Shown: positions 9,397-17,575 of the stretch, piece after piece
Position numbering within the stretch: position 1 is the first letter of the stretch
Layout: the number at the start of each line of letters is the position of its first letter
Assembly (NCBI GenBank): GCA_046081705.1
Contig: JBJTWK010000021.1
Coordinates: 40,230-104,229, forward strand
Reading direction: 5' to 3'
Length of the DNA stretch: 64,000 bases
From: IMCC26256 sp046081705
GTDB lineage: Bacteria; Actinomycetota; Acidimicrobiia; IMCC26256
The notes under the pieces: model-generated
What the model saw: the letters and a program-made list of their open reading frames with translations, nothing else
The model's database searches: none
Told to the model about the DNA's origin: nothing
Program-made: the position numbers and the translations under genes

Positions 9397-9415
9397 GGCG
9401 CCCGGACCGGGCGCC
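9397..9415 (+). terminator. GC-rich hairpin after mazG
   Basis: Perfect 8-base arms GGCGCCCG / CGGGCGCC with a 3-base loop lie between the mazG stop and the next start. There is no T-run. It is the likely end of the lipoprotein-mazG transcript. Confidence 0.45.
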
Positions 9416-9432
9416 GTGGTCGAATCGTCGGT

Positions 9433-10158
9433 GTGAGCACCTACGACGTCCTCGGGAGCACGATCACCACGCCGGTCGAGATCCGCGAGGCGCGTTCGTG
9501 GTTCTCGACGTTCGCGGTCCCGTTCCGCGCGGCGCGCGACCTCACCGCGTACAGCGGCCTCGAGCCCGCGCCGCTCCCGGCGGGCCGGGCCCTCGTCAGC
9601 CTCGGGTTCGTCCGGTACGTCGACGGCGACCTCGGGCCGTACCACGAGTTCGTCGTCGCCGTCATCGTGCGCCCGCCGGGCAGCACCGACCGGAAGGACA
9701 CCGGCGCGTTCATCCACCAGCTGCCGGTCAACCAGCCCTTCACCTGCGCCGCGGGGCGCGACATCTGGGGCTTCCCGAAGTTCGTCACCGACATCGACAT
9801 CGACGAGGGCGTGCGCCGCGACACCGCGACGCTGCTCGTCGACGGTGCGCTCGCCGTGCGCCTGTCGATCGCGCACGGCGTGCGCACCCGGGTCCCCGAC
9901 ACGAACCTCGACGCGTACTCGTGGTCCGACGGCACCCTGCGGTGCACGCCGTGGCGCCTCGACGGCGAGGGCGCGCGCGGGCGTCCCGGTGGGGCGCGGG
10001 TCGAACTGGGTTCCGGGCTCATCGCCGACGAACTGCGGGTGCTCGGCTTCCCGCGCCGTGCGCTCATGGCCGGCACGATGCGCCGGGTGCGGATGACCTT
10101 CGGCGACGCCCGGATCGTCGACCCGGCGGCCCCGACCGGTCCGGCGGTGCGGGCGTGA
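9433..10158 (+). CDS. Acetoacetate decarboxylase-family protein
   Basis: The 241-residue protein matches the acetoacetate decarboxylase (ADC) fold family. The signature GRDIWGFPKF places a lysine at residue 116 where the Schiff-base lysine of Clostridium ADC lies, although the usual Lys-Lys pair is Lys-Phe here, so the pKa-tuning neighbour is missing and decarboxylase activity is not assured. Other conserved parts are YHEFVVAVIV and LPVNQPFT. Family members also act as aldolases or dehydratases. The GTG start is followed by SDR-gene overlap (GTGA at 10155), so the two are one operon and may act on the same keto acid or ketone. Confidence 0.75.
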   Translation: MSTYDVLGSTITTPVEIREARSWFSTFAVPFRAARDLTAYSGLEPAPLPAGRALVSLGFVRYVDGDLGPYHEFVVAVIVRPPGSTDRKDTGAFIHQLPVNQPFTCAAGRDIWGFPKFVTDIDIDEGVRRDTATLLVDGALAVRLSIAHGVRTRVPDTNLDAYSWSDGTLRCTPWRLDGEGARGRPGGARVELGSGLIADELRVLGFPRRALMAGTMRRVRMTFGDARIVDPAAPTGPAVRA

Positions 10159-10958
10159 CCTTCCGGGGCTCGGTCGCCCTCGTGACCGGGGCGGGGAGCG
10201 GCATCGGCCTGCTCGCGGCGCAGCGCCTCGCGGCCCAGGGGGCGCGGGTCGCCGCGCTCGACCTCACCGCGGCGTCGCTCGAGGCCGTCCAGCGCCACTC
10301 GCCGAACGTGTCCGCGTTCACCGCCGACGTCACCGATCCCGACGCCCTCGCCGCCGCCATCGAACGCGTCGTGGCCGAGGTCGGGCCGGTGGACCGGCTC
10401 GTGCACGCGGCCGGCATCTGCCTCCCGGGCCGCCTCGTGGACCAGGCGGTGGCCGATGTCGCCCGGGTCATGGAGGTCAACTACCTCGGCACGGTCCGCA
10501 CCGTGGCGGCGGTGGTGGGGGGCATGGTCGAGCGGAGCCGGGGTGACCTCGTGCTCCTCGCCTCGATGGCGGGCTGGGTGCCTTCGTTCCGGCTCGGCGC
10601 GTACGACGCCTCGAAGTCGGCGGTCGTCGCCTACGGCGAGGTCCTGGCCCACGAGCTCGAGGGCACCGGTGTGCGGACGGTCGTGGTGTGTCCGCCGCCC
10701 GTCGCCACGCCCATGCTCGACGCCATCAACGCGGCCGATCCGCAGGCGCTCGGGGGTCAGCCGTCCATCCGGGCCGCCGAGGTGCTCGACGCGGCCGAGG
10801 CGGCGCTCGAGCGGGGGGAGGTGTTCGCCTTCCCCGGCCGGATGACCCGGTCGGTGGTCCGGGTCCGGCGGCTCGCCCCGGGCCTGCTCTGGCGGCGGAT
10901 GGATCGCATCGAGCGCGGCCCCCGGCGCCAGCCCCGCCACGGCGCACCGCCGGCCTGA
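10155..10958 (+). CDS. Short-chain dehydrogenase/reductase (SDR)
   Basis: A classical SDR of 267 residues. It has the dinucleotide motif TGAGSGIG (about residues 11-18), ADVTDPDAL after strand 3, a VHAAGIC segment in place of NAG, the catalytic Ser in LLASMAG and the YxxxK pair in YDASKSA. It should be a cytosolic NAD(P)H oxidoreductase on a hydroxyl/keto substrate; the substrate cannot be read from sequence. The C-terminal basic tail beyond about residue 240 is longer than usual. Co-translated with the ADC-family gene upstream. Confidence 0.85.
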   Translation: MTFRGSVALVTGAGSGIGLLAAQRLAAQGARVAALDLTAASLEAVQRHSPNVSAFTADVTDPDALAAAIERVVAEVGPVDRLVHAAGICLPGRLVDQAVADVARVMEVNYLGTVRTVAAVVGGMVERSRGDLVLLASMAGWVPSFRLGAYDASKSAVVAYGEVLAHELEGTGVRTVVVCPPPVATPMLDAINAADPQALGGQPSIRAAEVLDAAEAALERGEVFAFPGRMTRSVVRVRRLAPGLLWRRMDRIERGPRRQPRHGAPPA

Positions 10959-10968
10959 ACGCCCGGTC

Positions 10969-10989
10969 CGGGTCCGGCCCCCGGGCCCG
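10969..10989 (+). terminator. GC-rich hairpin after the SDR gene
   Basis: Nine-base arms (CGGGTCCGG / CCGGGCCCG, one G-T wobble) with a 3-base loop start 11 bases after the SDR stop and before the eno promoter. Confidence 0.45.
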
Positions 10990-11031
10990 TCGACCGCTCC
11001 GGAATGCTCGGGGACACAGCCCACACCGGAC

Positions 11032-11037
11032 TACCCT
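11032..11037 (+). promoter_or_regulatory. -10 element TACCCT of the eno operon
   Basis: TACCCT lies 55 bases before the eno GTG, so eno has a leader of about 48 bases. A purine-rich ribosome site (GAGAGGGA, 11079-11086) sits just upstream of the start. Confidence 0.4.
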
Positions 11038-11092
11038 CGACCCTCACACCACAGGAGCAACGCCCGGTCGCACGGGCGAGAGGGACCGACCC

Positions 11093-12388
11093 GTGAGCGC
11101 CATCGCCGACGTCACCGCCCGCGAGATCCTCGACTCCCGGGGCAACCCGACCGTCGAGGTCGAGGTCGAGCTGCTGTCGGGCGCCCGGGGCCGGGCCGCG
11201 GTCCCGAGCGGGGCGAGCACCGGGGCCCACGAGGCCGCCGAGCTCCGGGACGGGGACGAGCGCTACCTGGGGAAGGGCGTGCGTCGTGCGGTCGAGCACG
11301 TCGAGCAGGAGATCGGCGACGCCCTCCTCGGGCTCGACGCCCTCGACCAGCGGGTGATCGACACCACGCTCATCGATCTCGACGGCTCGGACACCAAGAG
11401 CCGGCTCGGCGCGAACGCGATCCTCGGGGTGTCCCTCGCCGTGGCGAAGGCCGCAGCGCAGGAGTGCGACCTCCCGCTGTTCCGGTACGTCGGCGGCACC
11501 AACGCCCGGGTCCTGCCCGTCCCGATGATGAACGTGCTCAACGGCGGGGCGCACGCCGACTCCAACGTCGACCTGCAGGAGTTCATGCTCATGCCGGTCG
11601 GCGCCGCGTCCTTCTGCGAGGGCCTGCGCTGGGGCACCGAGACCTACCACGCGCTCAAGAAGCTGCTGCAGGAGCGGGGGCTCGCCACCGCGCTCGGCGA
11701 CGAGGGCGGCTTCGCCCCGAACCTCCCCTCGAACGAGGACGCCGTGAAGCTGCTCGTCGAGGCGATCGAGCGCGCCGGGTACACCCCCGGGGACGAGATC
11801 GCCCTCGCGCTCGACGCCGCGTCGAGCGAGTTCCACGAGGGTGGGCGCTACGTGCTCGCCGGCGAGGGCACGGAGTTCTCGTCCGCCGAGTTCGCCGGGT
11901 ACCTCGGCGACCTCTGCGACCGGTACCCGATCGTCTCGATCGAGGACGGCATGGCCGAGGACGACTGGGAGGGTTGGGCCGCGCTCACCGGCACGGTGGG
12001 GGACCGGGTCCAACTCGTCGGCGACGACCTCTTCGTCACCAACGTCGCGCGCCTCGCCCGGGGCATCGACCTTGGCGTCGCGAACTCGATCCTCATCAAG
12101 GTGAACCAGATCGGCACGCTCACCGAGACGCTCGACGCGATCGAGATGGCGACCCGGGCGTCGTACACGTCGGTGATGTCCCACCGCAGCGGTGAGACCG
12201 AGGACACCACGATCGCCGACCTCGCGGTCGCGACGAACTGCGGGCAGATCAAGACCGGCGCCCCGGCCCGTTCCGACCGCGTGGCGAAGTACAACCAACT
12301 CCTGCGCATCGAGGACGCGCTCGAGGACGCGGCGTCCTACCGCGGCGTCGCCGCGCTCGCCCGTGGACTCGGCGGACGGGGCGCATGA
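11093..12388 (+). CDS. eno: Enolase
   Basis: Enolase interconverts 2-phosphoglycerate and phosphoenolpyruvate in glycolysis. The 431-residue product is standard, with ARERIL-type start AREILDSRGNPTVEV, SGASTGAHEA, GANAILGVSLA, GDEGGFAPN, the Mg-binding SIEDGMAEDD, the signature LIKVNQIGTLTET and SHRSGETEDT. GTG at 11093 is chosen because it gives the normal short N-terminus and follows a purine-rich site; the frame is open far upstream without meaning. The next gene overlaps the stop (ATGA). Confidence 0.97.
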   Translation: MSAIADVTAREILDSRGNPTVEVEVELLSGARGRAAVPSGASTGAHEAAELRDGDERYLGKGVRRAVEHVEQEIGDALLGLDALDQRVIDTTLIDLDGSDTKSRLGANAILGVSLAVAKAAAQECDLPLFRYVGGTNARVLPVPMMNVLNGGAHADSNVDLQEFMLMPVGAASFCEGLRWGTETYHALKKLLQERGLATALGDEGGFAPNLPSNEDAVKLLVEAIERAGYTPGDEIALALDAASSEFHEGGRYVLAGEGTEFSSAEFAGYLGDLCDRYPIVSIEDGMAEDDWEGWAALTGTVGDRVQLVGDDLFVTNVARLARGIDLGVANSILIKVNQIGTLTETLDAIEMATRASYTSVMSHRSGETEDTTIADLAVATNCGQIKTGAPARSDRVAKYNQLLRIEDALEDAASYRGVAALARGLGGRGA

Positions 12389-12801
12389 GCGGCTCCCCGC
12401 GCACGAGTGGCCGTCCGGCGTCCGGGCGGCGGCCCGCACCGCGGACCGGTCGTCCGCCGCGTCCGGCCTCGGAGCGCGTCCAGCCCGCCCCTCGCTGGGT
12501 CCGGTACACGATCTTCGGGGTCGCCGGGGCGGTCGTCCTCGCCGTCGTCGCCTACTTCTTCCCGGTGCGCACCTACCTCGAGCAGCGGCACCGCGTGGCC
12601 GTGGCCGAGCAGCGGCTCCGGATCCTCGACCAGCAGACCCGGGACGTGCGCGAGCAGCGGCGGGCGATCGAGGACCCGAACGAAGTCGTGCGCATCGCGC
12701 GCGACCGGTTCGGCATGGTGAAGCCGGGCGAGCGGCCCTGGGCGGTGGTGCCCGGCGCGACGGGCACGACATCGACCACTGCGCCCGCCGCGGGTCGCTG
12801 A
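12385..12801 (+). CDS. DivIC/FtsB-like septum formation initiator protein
   Basis: A 138-residue single-pass membrane protein. Residues 1-38 are a Pro/Arg-rich cytoplasmic tail, about 40-60 is the membrane helix (TIFGVAGAVVLAVVAYFF), and 62-100 is a short coiled coil (LEQRHRVAVAEQRLRILDQQ). It ends with VVRIARDRFGMVKPGE, the typical FtsB/DivIC box, and a low-complexity tail. It should act with FtsL/FtsQ in the divisome outside the membrane. The ATG overlaps the eno stop by 4 bases. The order eno, divIC-like, DUF501, ppx is usual in actinobacteria and supports the call. Confidence 0.88.
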   Translation: MSGSPRTSGRPASGRRPAPRTGRPPRPASERVQPAPRWVRYTIFGVAGAVVLAVVAYFFPVRTYLEQRHRVAVAEQRLRILDQQTRDVREQRRAIEDPNEVVRIARDRFGMVKPGERPWAVVPGATGTTSTTAPAAGR

Positions 12802-12840
12802 ACGTCGCCGCGCGGCCGATCGCCGCCGACACCCGTTCCG

Positions 12841-12846
12841 TACACT
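12841..12846 (+). promoter_or_regulatory. -10 element TACACT, leaderless promoter of the DUF501 gene
   Basis: TACACT ends exactly 7 bases before the GTG at 12854, ideal for a leaderless mRNA. Confidence 0.6.
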
Positions 12847-12853
12847 CCACCGC

Positions 12854-13378
12854 GTGAGTCCCCGCCCCGCCACCGTGCGTGTCCCGGAGCCCGTCCCGGC
12901 GACGGCGGCCGACGTGGAGGCGGTCGTGGCACGGCTCGGGCGCGCCCCACAGGCCGACTTCGAGGTGGTCGTGCGCACGACCGACGGCGCGCCGGCGGTG
13001 CTCCGGAACGCGCCCCTCCTGCGCGACGGAACGCCGATGCCCACCCGGTACTGGCTCGTCGACCCCGACCTCAACCGCCTCGTCGGCGCGGTCGAGGCCG
13101 AGGGGGGAGTGCGCGCGGCCGACGCCGCGATCGCCCCGGAGGTCATCGCCGCGGTGCACGACGCGTACGCGGCCGAGCGGGACGCCGCGCTCCCGATCGG
13201 CCACACCGGGCCCCGCCCCTCCGGCGGGGTGGGTGGTACTCGGCGCGGCGTGAAGTGCCTGCACGCCCACTACGCGAACCTGCTGGCCGGCGCCGACGAC
13301 CCGGTGGGCGTCTGGACCCGCGACGCGATCGACGCCCTCGACCCCCTCGAGCCCGTTCCGACCACGGAGGTCCCATGA
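12854..13378 (+). CDS. DUF501 family protein
   Basis: The 174-residue product shows the DUF501 pattern: a start DVEAVVARLGRAP, RTTDGAPAVLRNAPLLRDGTPMPTRYWLVDP, then GVKCLHAHYANLLAGADDPVG with a conserved Cys-x-His-x-H cluster (KCLHAHY) that looks metal binding. Function is unknown; the family is confined mainly to actinobacteria and nearly always sits beside ppx/gppA, as here, where the stop overlaps the next ATG (ATGA at 13375). Confidence 0.85.
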   Translation: MSPRPATVRVPEPVPATAADVEAVVARLGRAPQADFEVVVRTTDGAPAVLRNAPLLRDGTPMPTRYWLVDPDLNRLVGAVEAEGGVRAADAAIAPEVIAAVHDAYAAERDAALPIGHTGPRPSGGVGGTRRGVKCLHAHYANLLAGADDPVGVWTRDAIDALDPLEPVPTTEVP

Positions 13379-14316
13379 TCCGGTGCGCCGCGGTCGATCT
13401 CGGTACGAACTCCACCCGTCTGCTCGTCGCCGACGTCGAGGTGCCACCGGGCGGCGGTGCGGCCGACGCCCGCGTGGTGACGCTCGAACGCCTCATGCGC
13501 ATCACCCGCCTCGGCGAGGGGGTCGACGCGAACCGACGGCTCGCGCCGGCGGCGATCGGACGGGTGACGACCGTGCTGCGCGAGTACCGCGAGGTCATCG
13601 AACGGCTGGGCGCGACCCACGTGCGTGCGACCGCGACGAGCGCGGCCCGGGACGCCGCGAACCGCGACGAGTTCGTCGACGCCGTCCGGGAGGCGCTCGG
13701 TGTGGCGCCGGACATCATCCCCGGGGAGGAGGAGGCGGCCCTCTCGTTCCTCGGGGCGACGGCCGGCCTCGACGCGCCGGCGCCGTTCCTCGTCGTCGAC
13801 ATCGGCGGGGGGTCCACCGAGTTCGTCGTCGGGACGACGGAGCCCGAGGGACTCGTCTCGATCGACGTCGGCTGCGTGCGCAACACCGAGACCTACCTGC
13901 ACTCGGATCCGCCGACCCCCGACGAACTCTCCGACGCCGTCGTGGCGATGCGGGATCACCTCATCGACGTCGCCCGCGTCGTGCCCGGGGTCCGGGACGC
14001 CGCCACGCTCGTCGGCCTCGCGGGCACGGTCGCCGCGGTGGCGGCGGTCGAGCAGGGCCTGCCCGAGTACGACCGCGATCGCATCCACGGGTACCGCATC
14101 AGGAAGCGTGCGGCCGAGCAGGTGTTCCGCGAGCTGGCCACCGAACCGCTCGCCGACCGGCGACTCGAGCCCGGGCTCGAACCGGAGCGGGCCGAGGTGA
14201 TCGTCGGCGGCTGCATCGTCCTCGTGTCGGTGCTGCGGACCTTCGGGTACGACGAGGTGCTCGTGTCCGAGTCGGACATCCTCGACGGGATCGTGCGGAA
14301 CCTCGCTGCGGGCTGA
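13375..14316 (+). CDS. Ppx/GppA family exopolyphosphatase / pppGpp phosphatase
   Basis: An ASKHA-fold phosphatase of 313 residues, the short two-domain form common in actinobacteria. Phosphate-binding motifs are DLGTNSTRLLVAD at the start and DIGGGSTEFVVG at about residues 141-152. The catalytic Glu region is ATSAARDAANRDEF, and GLAGTVAAVAAVEQGLPEYD follows. It should release phosphate from polyphosphate or from pppGpp; sequence alone does not separate these. It lacks the long C-terminal domains of E. coli Ppx. Translation is coupled to DUF501 through the ATGA overlap. Confidence 0.88.
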   Translation: MIRCAAVDLGTNSTRLLVADVEVPPGGGAADARVVTLERLMRITRLGEGVDANRRLAPAAIGRVTTVLREYREVIERLGATHVRATATSAARDAANRDEFVDAVREALGVAPDIIPGEEEAALSFLGATAGLDAPAPFLVVDIGGGSTEFVVGTTEPEGLVSIDVGCVRNTETYLHSDPPTPDELSDAVVAMRDHLIDVARVVPGVRDAATLVGLAGTVAAVAAVEQGLPEYDRDRIHGYRIRKRAAEQVFRELATEPLADRRLEPGLEPERAEVIVGGCIVLVSVLRTFGYDEVLVSESDILDGIVRNLAAG

Positions 14317-14319
14317 CCC

Positions 14320-14335
14320 GTGCCGCGCCCGGCAC
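14320..14335 (+). terminator. Small hairpin after ppx/gppA
   Basis: GTGCCG-CGCC-CGGCAC, perfect 6-base arms, begins 4 bases after the stop. No T-run. Confidence 0.35.
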
Positions 14336-14381
14336 CCCGCCTGATCGGACGGTCGCGGGCGTCGCGCCCGAGGGCGGTCGC

Positions 14382-14387
14382 TACGAT
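14382..14387 (+). promoter_or_regulatory. -10 element TACGAT, leaderless promoter of the aminotransferase
   Basis: TACGAT ends 8 bases before the ATG at 14396. Confidence 0.6.
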
Positions 14388-14395
14388 CCGACGCC

Positions 14396-15511
14396 ATGAG
14401 CATCCCCGACCGTCTCCTGCTGGGCCCCGGTCCGTCGAACGCGTACCCGGAGGTCCTCGCGGCGCTCGGCCGACCGCTCGTCGGGCACCTCGACCCCGAG
14501 TTCCTGCGGATCCTCGACGAGACGAGCGATCGACTCCGGCAGGTCTTCCGCACGACCAACACCCTCACCCTGCCGATCTCGGGCACGGGCTCGGCGGGCA
14601 TGGAGGCCTGCTTCGTCAACCTCGTCGAACCGGGCGACACCGTCGTCGTCGGGGTGAACGGGGTGTTCGGCGAGCGGATGTGCGAGGTCGCCCGGCGGTG
14701 TGGGGCGGAGGTGGTCCGGGTCGAGGCGCCCTGGGGTGAGCCGATCGATCCGCAGGCCCTGCTCGACACCCACGCGACCGTGCCGCACGCCCGGCTCGTG
14801 GCCGTGGTGCACGCCGAGACCTCGACCGGGGTCCGGTCCGACATCGCGCCGCTGCGCGCGCTCCAGGACACCGACACCCTGCTCCTCGTCGACACGGTGA
14901 CGGGGCTCGCCGGCATCCCGGTGGAGATCGACGCCTGGGGCGTCGACGCCTGCTACTCGGGGACCCAGAAGTGCCTCGGCGTCCCGCCGGGACTGTCGCC
15001 GGTCACCTTCTCGGACCGCGCGGTGGCGCGGATCCGTACCCGTGCCACCCCGTCGCAGTCCTGGTACCTCGATCTCGGGCTCATCGGCGACTACGTCGGC
15101 GCGGCCCGCAAGTACCACCACACGGCACCGATCTCGATGGTCGTGGCGCTGCACGCCGGGCTCGGGGTGCTGCTCGACGAGGGTCTCGAGGCGTCGTGGG
15201 CCCGCCACGCCGCGGTCGGCGGTCGCCTGCAGGACGAACTCGGGACGCTCGGCTTCACGCTCCTCGCCCGCGACGGGTTCCGCCTGCCGCAACTCACGAC
15301 CGCACGGCTCCCGGGGGGTGCTGACGAGGCGACGCTGCGACGCACGATGCTCGACCGCTGGGGGATCGAGGTCGGGGGCGGGCTGGGCGCGTTCGCCGGG
15401 ACCGCGTGGCGGTTCGGGCTCATGGGCCACGGCGCCCGTGAGCGCTCGGTCACCGCGGTGCTCGGTGCGATCCGGGAACTCCAGGCCTCGGGCGAGATGC
15501 CGCGGGCCTGA
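14396..15511 (+). CDS. Class V aminotransferase, alanine/serine-glyoxylate type
   Basis: A PLP-dependent fold-type I enzyme of 371 residues. LLLGPGPSNAYPEVL is the N-terminal hallmark of the alanine-glyoxylate/serine-glyoxylate aminotransferase group. SGTGSAGMEA binds the cofactor phosphate, D166 in LLVDTVTG contacts the pyridine, and K192 in SGTQKCLGVPPG is the Schiff-base lysine. It should transfer an amino group from alanine or serine to glyoxylate. That fits a cell that also makes glyoxylate through the malyl-CoA lyase-like protein at 30214; this connection is inference. Monocistronic with its own promoter. Confidence 0.87.
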   Translation: MSIPDRLLLGPGPSNAYPEVLAALGRPLVGHLDPEFLRILDETSDRLRQVFRTTNTLTLPISGTGSAGMEACFVNLVEPGDTVVVGVNGVFGERMCEVARRCGAEVVRVEAPWGEPIDPQALLDTHATVPHARLVAVVHAETSTGVRSDIAPLRALQDTDTLLLVDTVTGLAGIPVEIDAWGVDACYSGTQKCLGVPPGLSPVTFSDRAVARIRTRATPSQSWYLDLGLIGDYVGAARKYHHTAPISMVVALHAGLGVLLDEGLEASWARHAAVGGRLQDELGTLGFTLLARDGFRLPQLTTARLPGGADEATLRRTMLDRWGIEVGGGLGAFAGTAWRFGLMGHGARERSVTAVLGAIRELQASGEMPRA

Positions 15512-15535
15512 GCGTCGTCCGCACCGGCGGTCGAC

Positions 15536-16141
15536 TCAGCCCTCGGCGGTCGGGGTCGGCTCGGCCGGAGGCTCGGGCAGCCGCAGGAAGTGATCCCGGT
15601 AGTGCCGCAACTCGGCGATCGACTCGCGGATGTCGTCGAGCGCCCGGTGGGTCTCGGCCTTGCCCGGCCGGGCCCGGAACACCGCAGGATGCCAGCGACG
15701 CGCGAGTTCCTTGAGCGAGGACACGTCGATCGAGCGGTAGTGGAGGTACTCCTCGAGGGCGTTCATCTGCACGTCGAGGAAGCGTCGGTCGGCGCCGATC
15801 GTGTTGCCGCACAGGGGTGCCGTCCGCGGCGTGGGGACGTGGCCCCGCACGTAGTTGAGCGCCCGCCCCATCGCGTCGGGGATCGTGACGCTCGATGCAC
15901 GGATCTCGTCGAGCAGGCCGGACTTCGTGTGCATGTTCGTCACGAAGTCGTCCATCTCGGCGAGTTCCGCGTCGGTCGCTCCGATCACGATGTCGATGCC
16001 GTCGTCGAGCGGCTCGAGGTCGGAGTCGGTCACGATGACCGCGATCTCGACGATCACGTTGCGCCGGGTGTCGAGGCCCGTCATCTCGAGGTCGAGCCAG
16101 ACGAGGCGGTTCGGATCCGGGGCGGGCGAGGGAGCGACCAT
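15536..16141 (-). CDS. orn: Oligoribonuclease
   Basis: Orn is a DEDDh 3'-5' exonuclease that degrades 2-5 nt RNAs and linear pGpG, the last step in c-di-GMP breakdown. The 201-residue product has VWLDLEMTGLD (ExoI acidic pair), TIGADRRFLDVQM (ExoII), and the final His-Asp pair in KAETHRALDDIRESI (ExoIII). ATG at 16141 has a leaderless-type promoter. It makes functional sense beside a genome that encodes a GGDEF-EAL protein (59555). It faces the aminotransferase gene tail to tail. Confidence 0.94.
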   Translation of the reverse strand: MVAPSPAPDPNRLVWLDLEMTGLDTRRNVIVEIAVIVTDSDLEPLDDGIDIVIGATDAELAEMDDFVTNMHTKSGLLDEIRASSVTIPDAMGRALNYVRGHVPTPRTAPLCGNTIGADRRFLDVQMNALEEYLHYRSIDVSSLKELARRWHPAVFRARPGKAETHRALDDIRESIAELRHYRDHFLRLPEPPAEPTPTAEG

Positions 16142-16149
16142 GGCCGGCG

Positions 16150-16155
16150 AGCCTA
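16150..16155 (-). promoter_or_regulatory. -10 element TAGGCT, leaderless promoter of orn
   Basis: Read on the minus strand, TAGGCT ends 8 bases before the orn ATG. Confidence 0.6.
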
Positions 16156-16244
16156 CGACAGCCCGGTGCGTGCGGCCGCCGGCCCCTCCGTGCGCGCAAC
16201 GTCCGGGCGCCGGGACGCCCGGGCGCGATCGCGCGACGCGCCAC

Positions 16245-16250
16245 TATCCT
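16245..16250 (+). promoter_or_regulatory. -10 element TATCCT upstream of the acetyltransferase
   Basis: TATCCT ends 8 bases before a GTG at 16259 that opens a six-codon frame, and 25 bases before the acetyltransferase GTG. It is divergent from the orn promoter about 95 bases away. Confidence 0.55.
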
Positions 16251-16258
16251 CCGCGGAC

Positions 16259-16279
16259 GTGATGGGGGTAGCGACGTGA
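16259..16279 (+). CDS. Possible leaderless micro-ORF (V-M-G-V-A-T) overlapping the acetyltransferase start
   Basis: GTG at 16259 lies at the standard leaderless distance from TATCCT and opens six codons ending TGA at 16277-16279, which overlaps the acetyltransferase GTG (GTGA). It may couple translation of the downstream gene, or may be chance, since the GGGGG at 16264-16268 could serve as a ribosome site instead. Confidence 0.3.
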   Translation: MMGVAT

Positions 16280-16881
16280 TCGGTCGGCGACGGACCGACC
16301 TGGACGGTCCCCGCGTCGCGCTGCGCCCGTTGCGTGACACGGACTTCGAGGCCTGGCGCGACGTCCGGAGCGCCAACCGGGAGTGGCTCGAGCCGTGGGA
16401 GCCGCTGCCGGAGTTCGGCACGCCCGACGCGCTCGCCGATCGCGGCGGGTTCCGGGCTCGGTGCCAGGCCTGGGACCGGCAGCGTCAGTTCGACGCGGCG
16501 TACGGCTACGGCATCTTCCTCGGCGCCGCGCTCATCGGCGAGGTGAGCCTCGGGAGTGTCCAGCGAGGACCGTTCCAGTCGGCCTACGTCGGGTACTGGA
16601 TGGACGAGGCGCACGCAGGTCGGGGGTTCACCCCGGAGGCGGTGGTGCTCACCCTGCGCTACGGGTTCGAGCACCTCGCGCTGCACCGGATCGAGGCGGC
16701 CATCGTTCCCCGCAACACGGCGAGTCGGCGGGTGGCCGAGAAGCTCGGGATGCGCGACGAGGGCAACGCGCGCGGACTGCTCCAGATCCGGGGCGTGTTC
16801 GAGGATCACGTCCGCTACGCGATGCTCTCCGAGGAGTGGACCGATCGGAAGTCCGACCTCGAGGCGGAGTTCCTGACCTGA
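16276..16881 (+). CDS. GNAT N-acetyltransferase, RimJ/RimL type
   Basis: A 201-residue acetyl-CoA-dependent transferase. VALRPLRDTDFEAWRDVR is the usual RimJ/RimL start, YVGYWMDEAHAGRGFTPEA carries the acetyl-CoA pyrophosphate loop (RGFTPEA, degenerate R/QxxGxG/A), and RIEAAIVPRNTASRRVAEKLGMRDEG is the conserved B motif. The family acetylates N-termini of ribosomal proteins or other amines; the target is not readable. The start GTG at 16276 has GGGGG 7 bases upstream. Confidence 0.82.
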   Translation: MIGRRRTDLDGPRVALRPLRDTDFEAWRDVRSANREWLEPWEPLPEFGTPDALADRGGFRARCQAWDRQRQFDAAYGYGIFLGAALIGEVSLGSVQRGPFQSAYVGYWMDEAHAGRGFTPEAVVLTLRYGFEHLALHRIEAAIVPRNTASRRVAEKLGMRDEGNARGLLQIRGVFEDHVRYAMLSEEWTDRKSDLEAEFLT

Positions 16882-16895
16882 CCACGTGGACGGGC

Positions 16896-17528
16896 TCAGC
16901 CCACCGGGGAGAGCTCGAAGCTCCCGGTGAGTGCGTCGAACTCGGCCCGCGTGGGCTCGGTGCCCGAGACCTGGGTCGTGTAGATGCGGCTCACGGTGAG
17001 CAGCATCGAGCTCCGGAAGACGGTCCGACCGACCCGGTAGGTGAAGTTCTTCGACGCCGCCGGCCCGAGGACACCGGGTTCCTGCTGGTTCACGAAGGTG
17101 CCCTTCGACGCGAGCACGAGCGTCGCCGCCGCGGTGTTGAGCGCCGCGACCGGGTCGTTCGCGGCGTCGGTGGGCGCGTCGGACGCGGTGACCGAGAACC
17201 GCAGCTCCGCACGTGGGGTGCTCGACACGATGGCGACGGTCCCGAGCGGAGATCGCTCCTCGACGCGGCTCGGGGTGGTGGGGAACCGGGCGCGGAAGCC
17301 GTCGCCCTCGTAGGTCGATCCCTCGCCGTCGAGGTAGCGCGACACCGCGTCGCCGCCGAGGCGATCGAGGACCCACACCCAGGCGAGGACGGCGACGGCG
17401 AGCACGGCGACCGTGGCGACGATCCGTACCGCGATCGTGGTGGCCCGGCTGCGGCCCGGGGTGAGGACCGCCTCGAGGATCTCGTCGTCCGGGGCCCCGG
17501 GTGCGGTCGGGCCGCCGGTGGTGGTCAC
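16896..17528 (-). CDS. Single-pass membrane protein of unknown function
   Basis: A 210-residue protein with a 35-residue cytosolic N-terminus, one membrane helix at about 38-60 (IAVRIVATVAVLAVAVLAWVWVL), and an external domain of about 145 residues. That domain contains GFRARFPTTPSRVEE and a fold with LRFSVTASDAPTD and ASKNFTYRVGRTVFRSSMLLTVSRIYTTQ, the pattern of small lipoprotein-like substrate-binding or sensor domains. I do not recognise a named family. GTG at 17528 is chosen for the ideal leaderless promoter; longer frames upstream run into the next gene's control region. Confidence 0.72.
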   Translation of the reverse strand: MTTTGGPTAPGAPDDEILEAVLTPGRSRATTIAVRIVATVAVLAVAVLAWVWVLDRLGGDAVSRYLDGEGSTYEGDGFRARFPTTPSRVEERSPLGTVAIVSSTPRAELRFSVTASDAPTDAANDPVAALNTAAATLVLASKGTFVNQQEPGVLGPAASKNFTYRVGRTVFRSSMLLTVSRIYTTQVSGTEPTRAEFDALTGSFELSPVG

Positions 17529-17536
17529 GGGCGGGG

Positions 17537-17542
17537 ACCCTA
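17537..17542 (-). promoter_or_regulatory. -10 element TAGGGT, leaderless promoter
   Basis: On the minus strand TAGGGT ends 8 bases before the GTG at 17528. Confidence 0.6.
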
Positions 17543-17575
17543 GCGACGCCGCGGGTCGCGGTGCGACCGCGCGGG

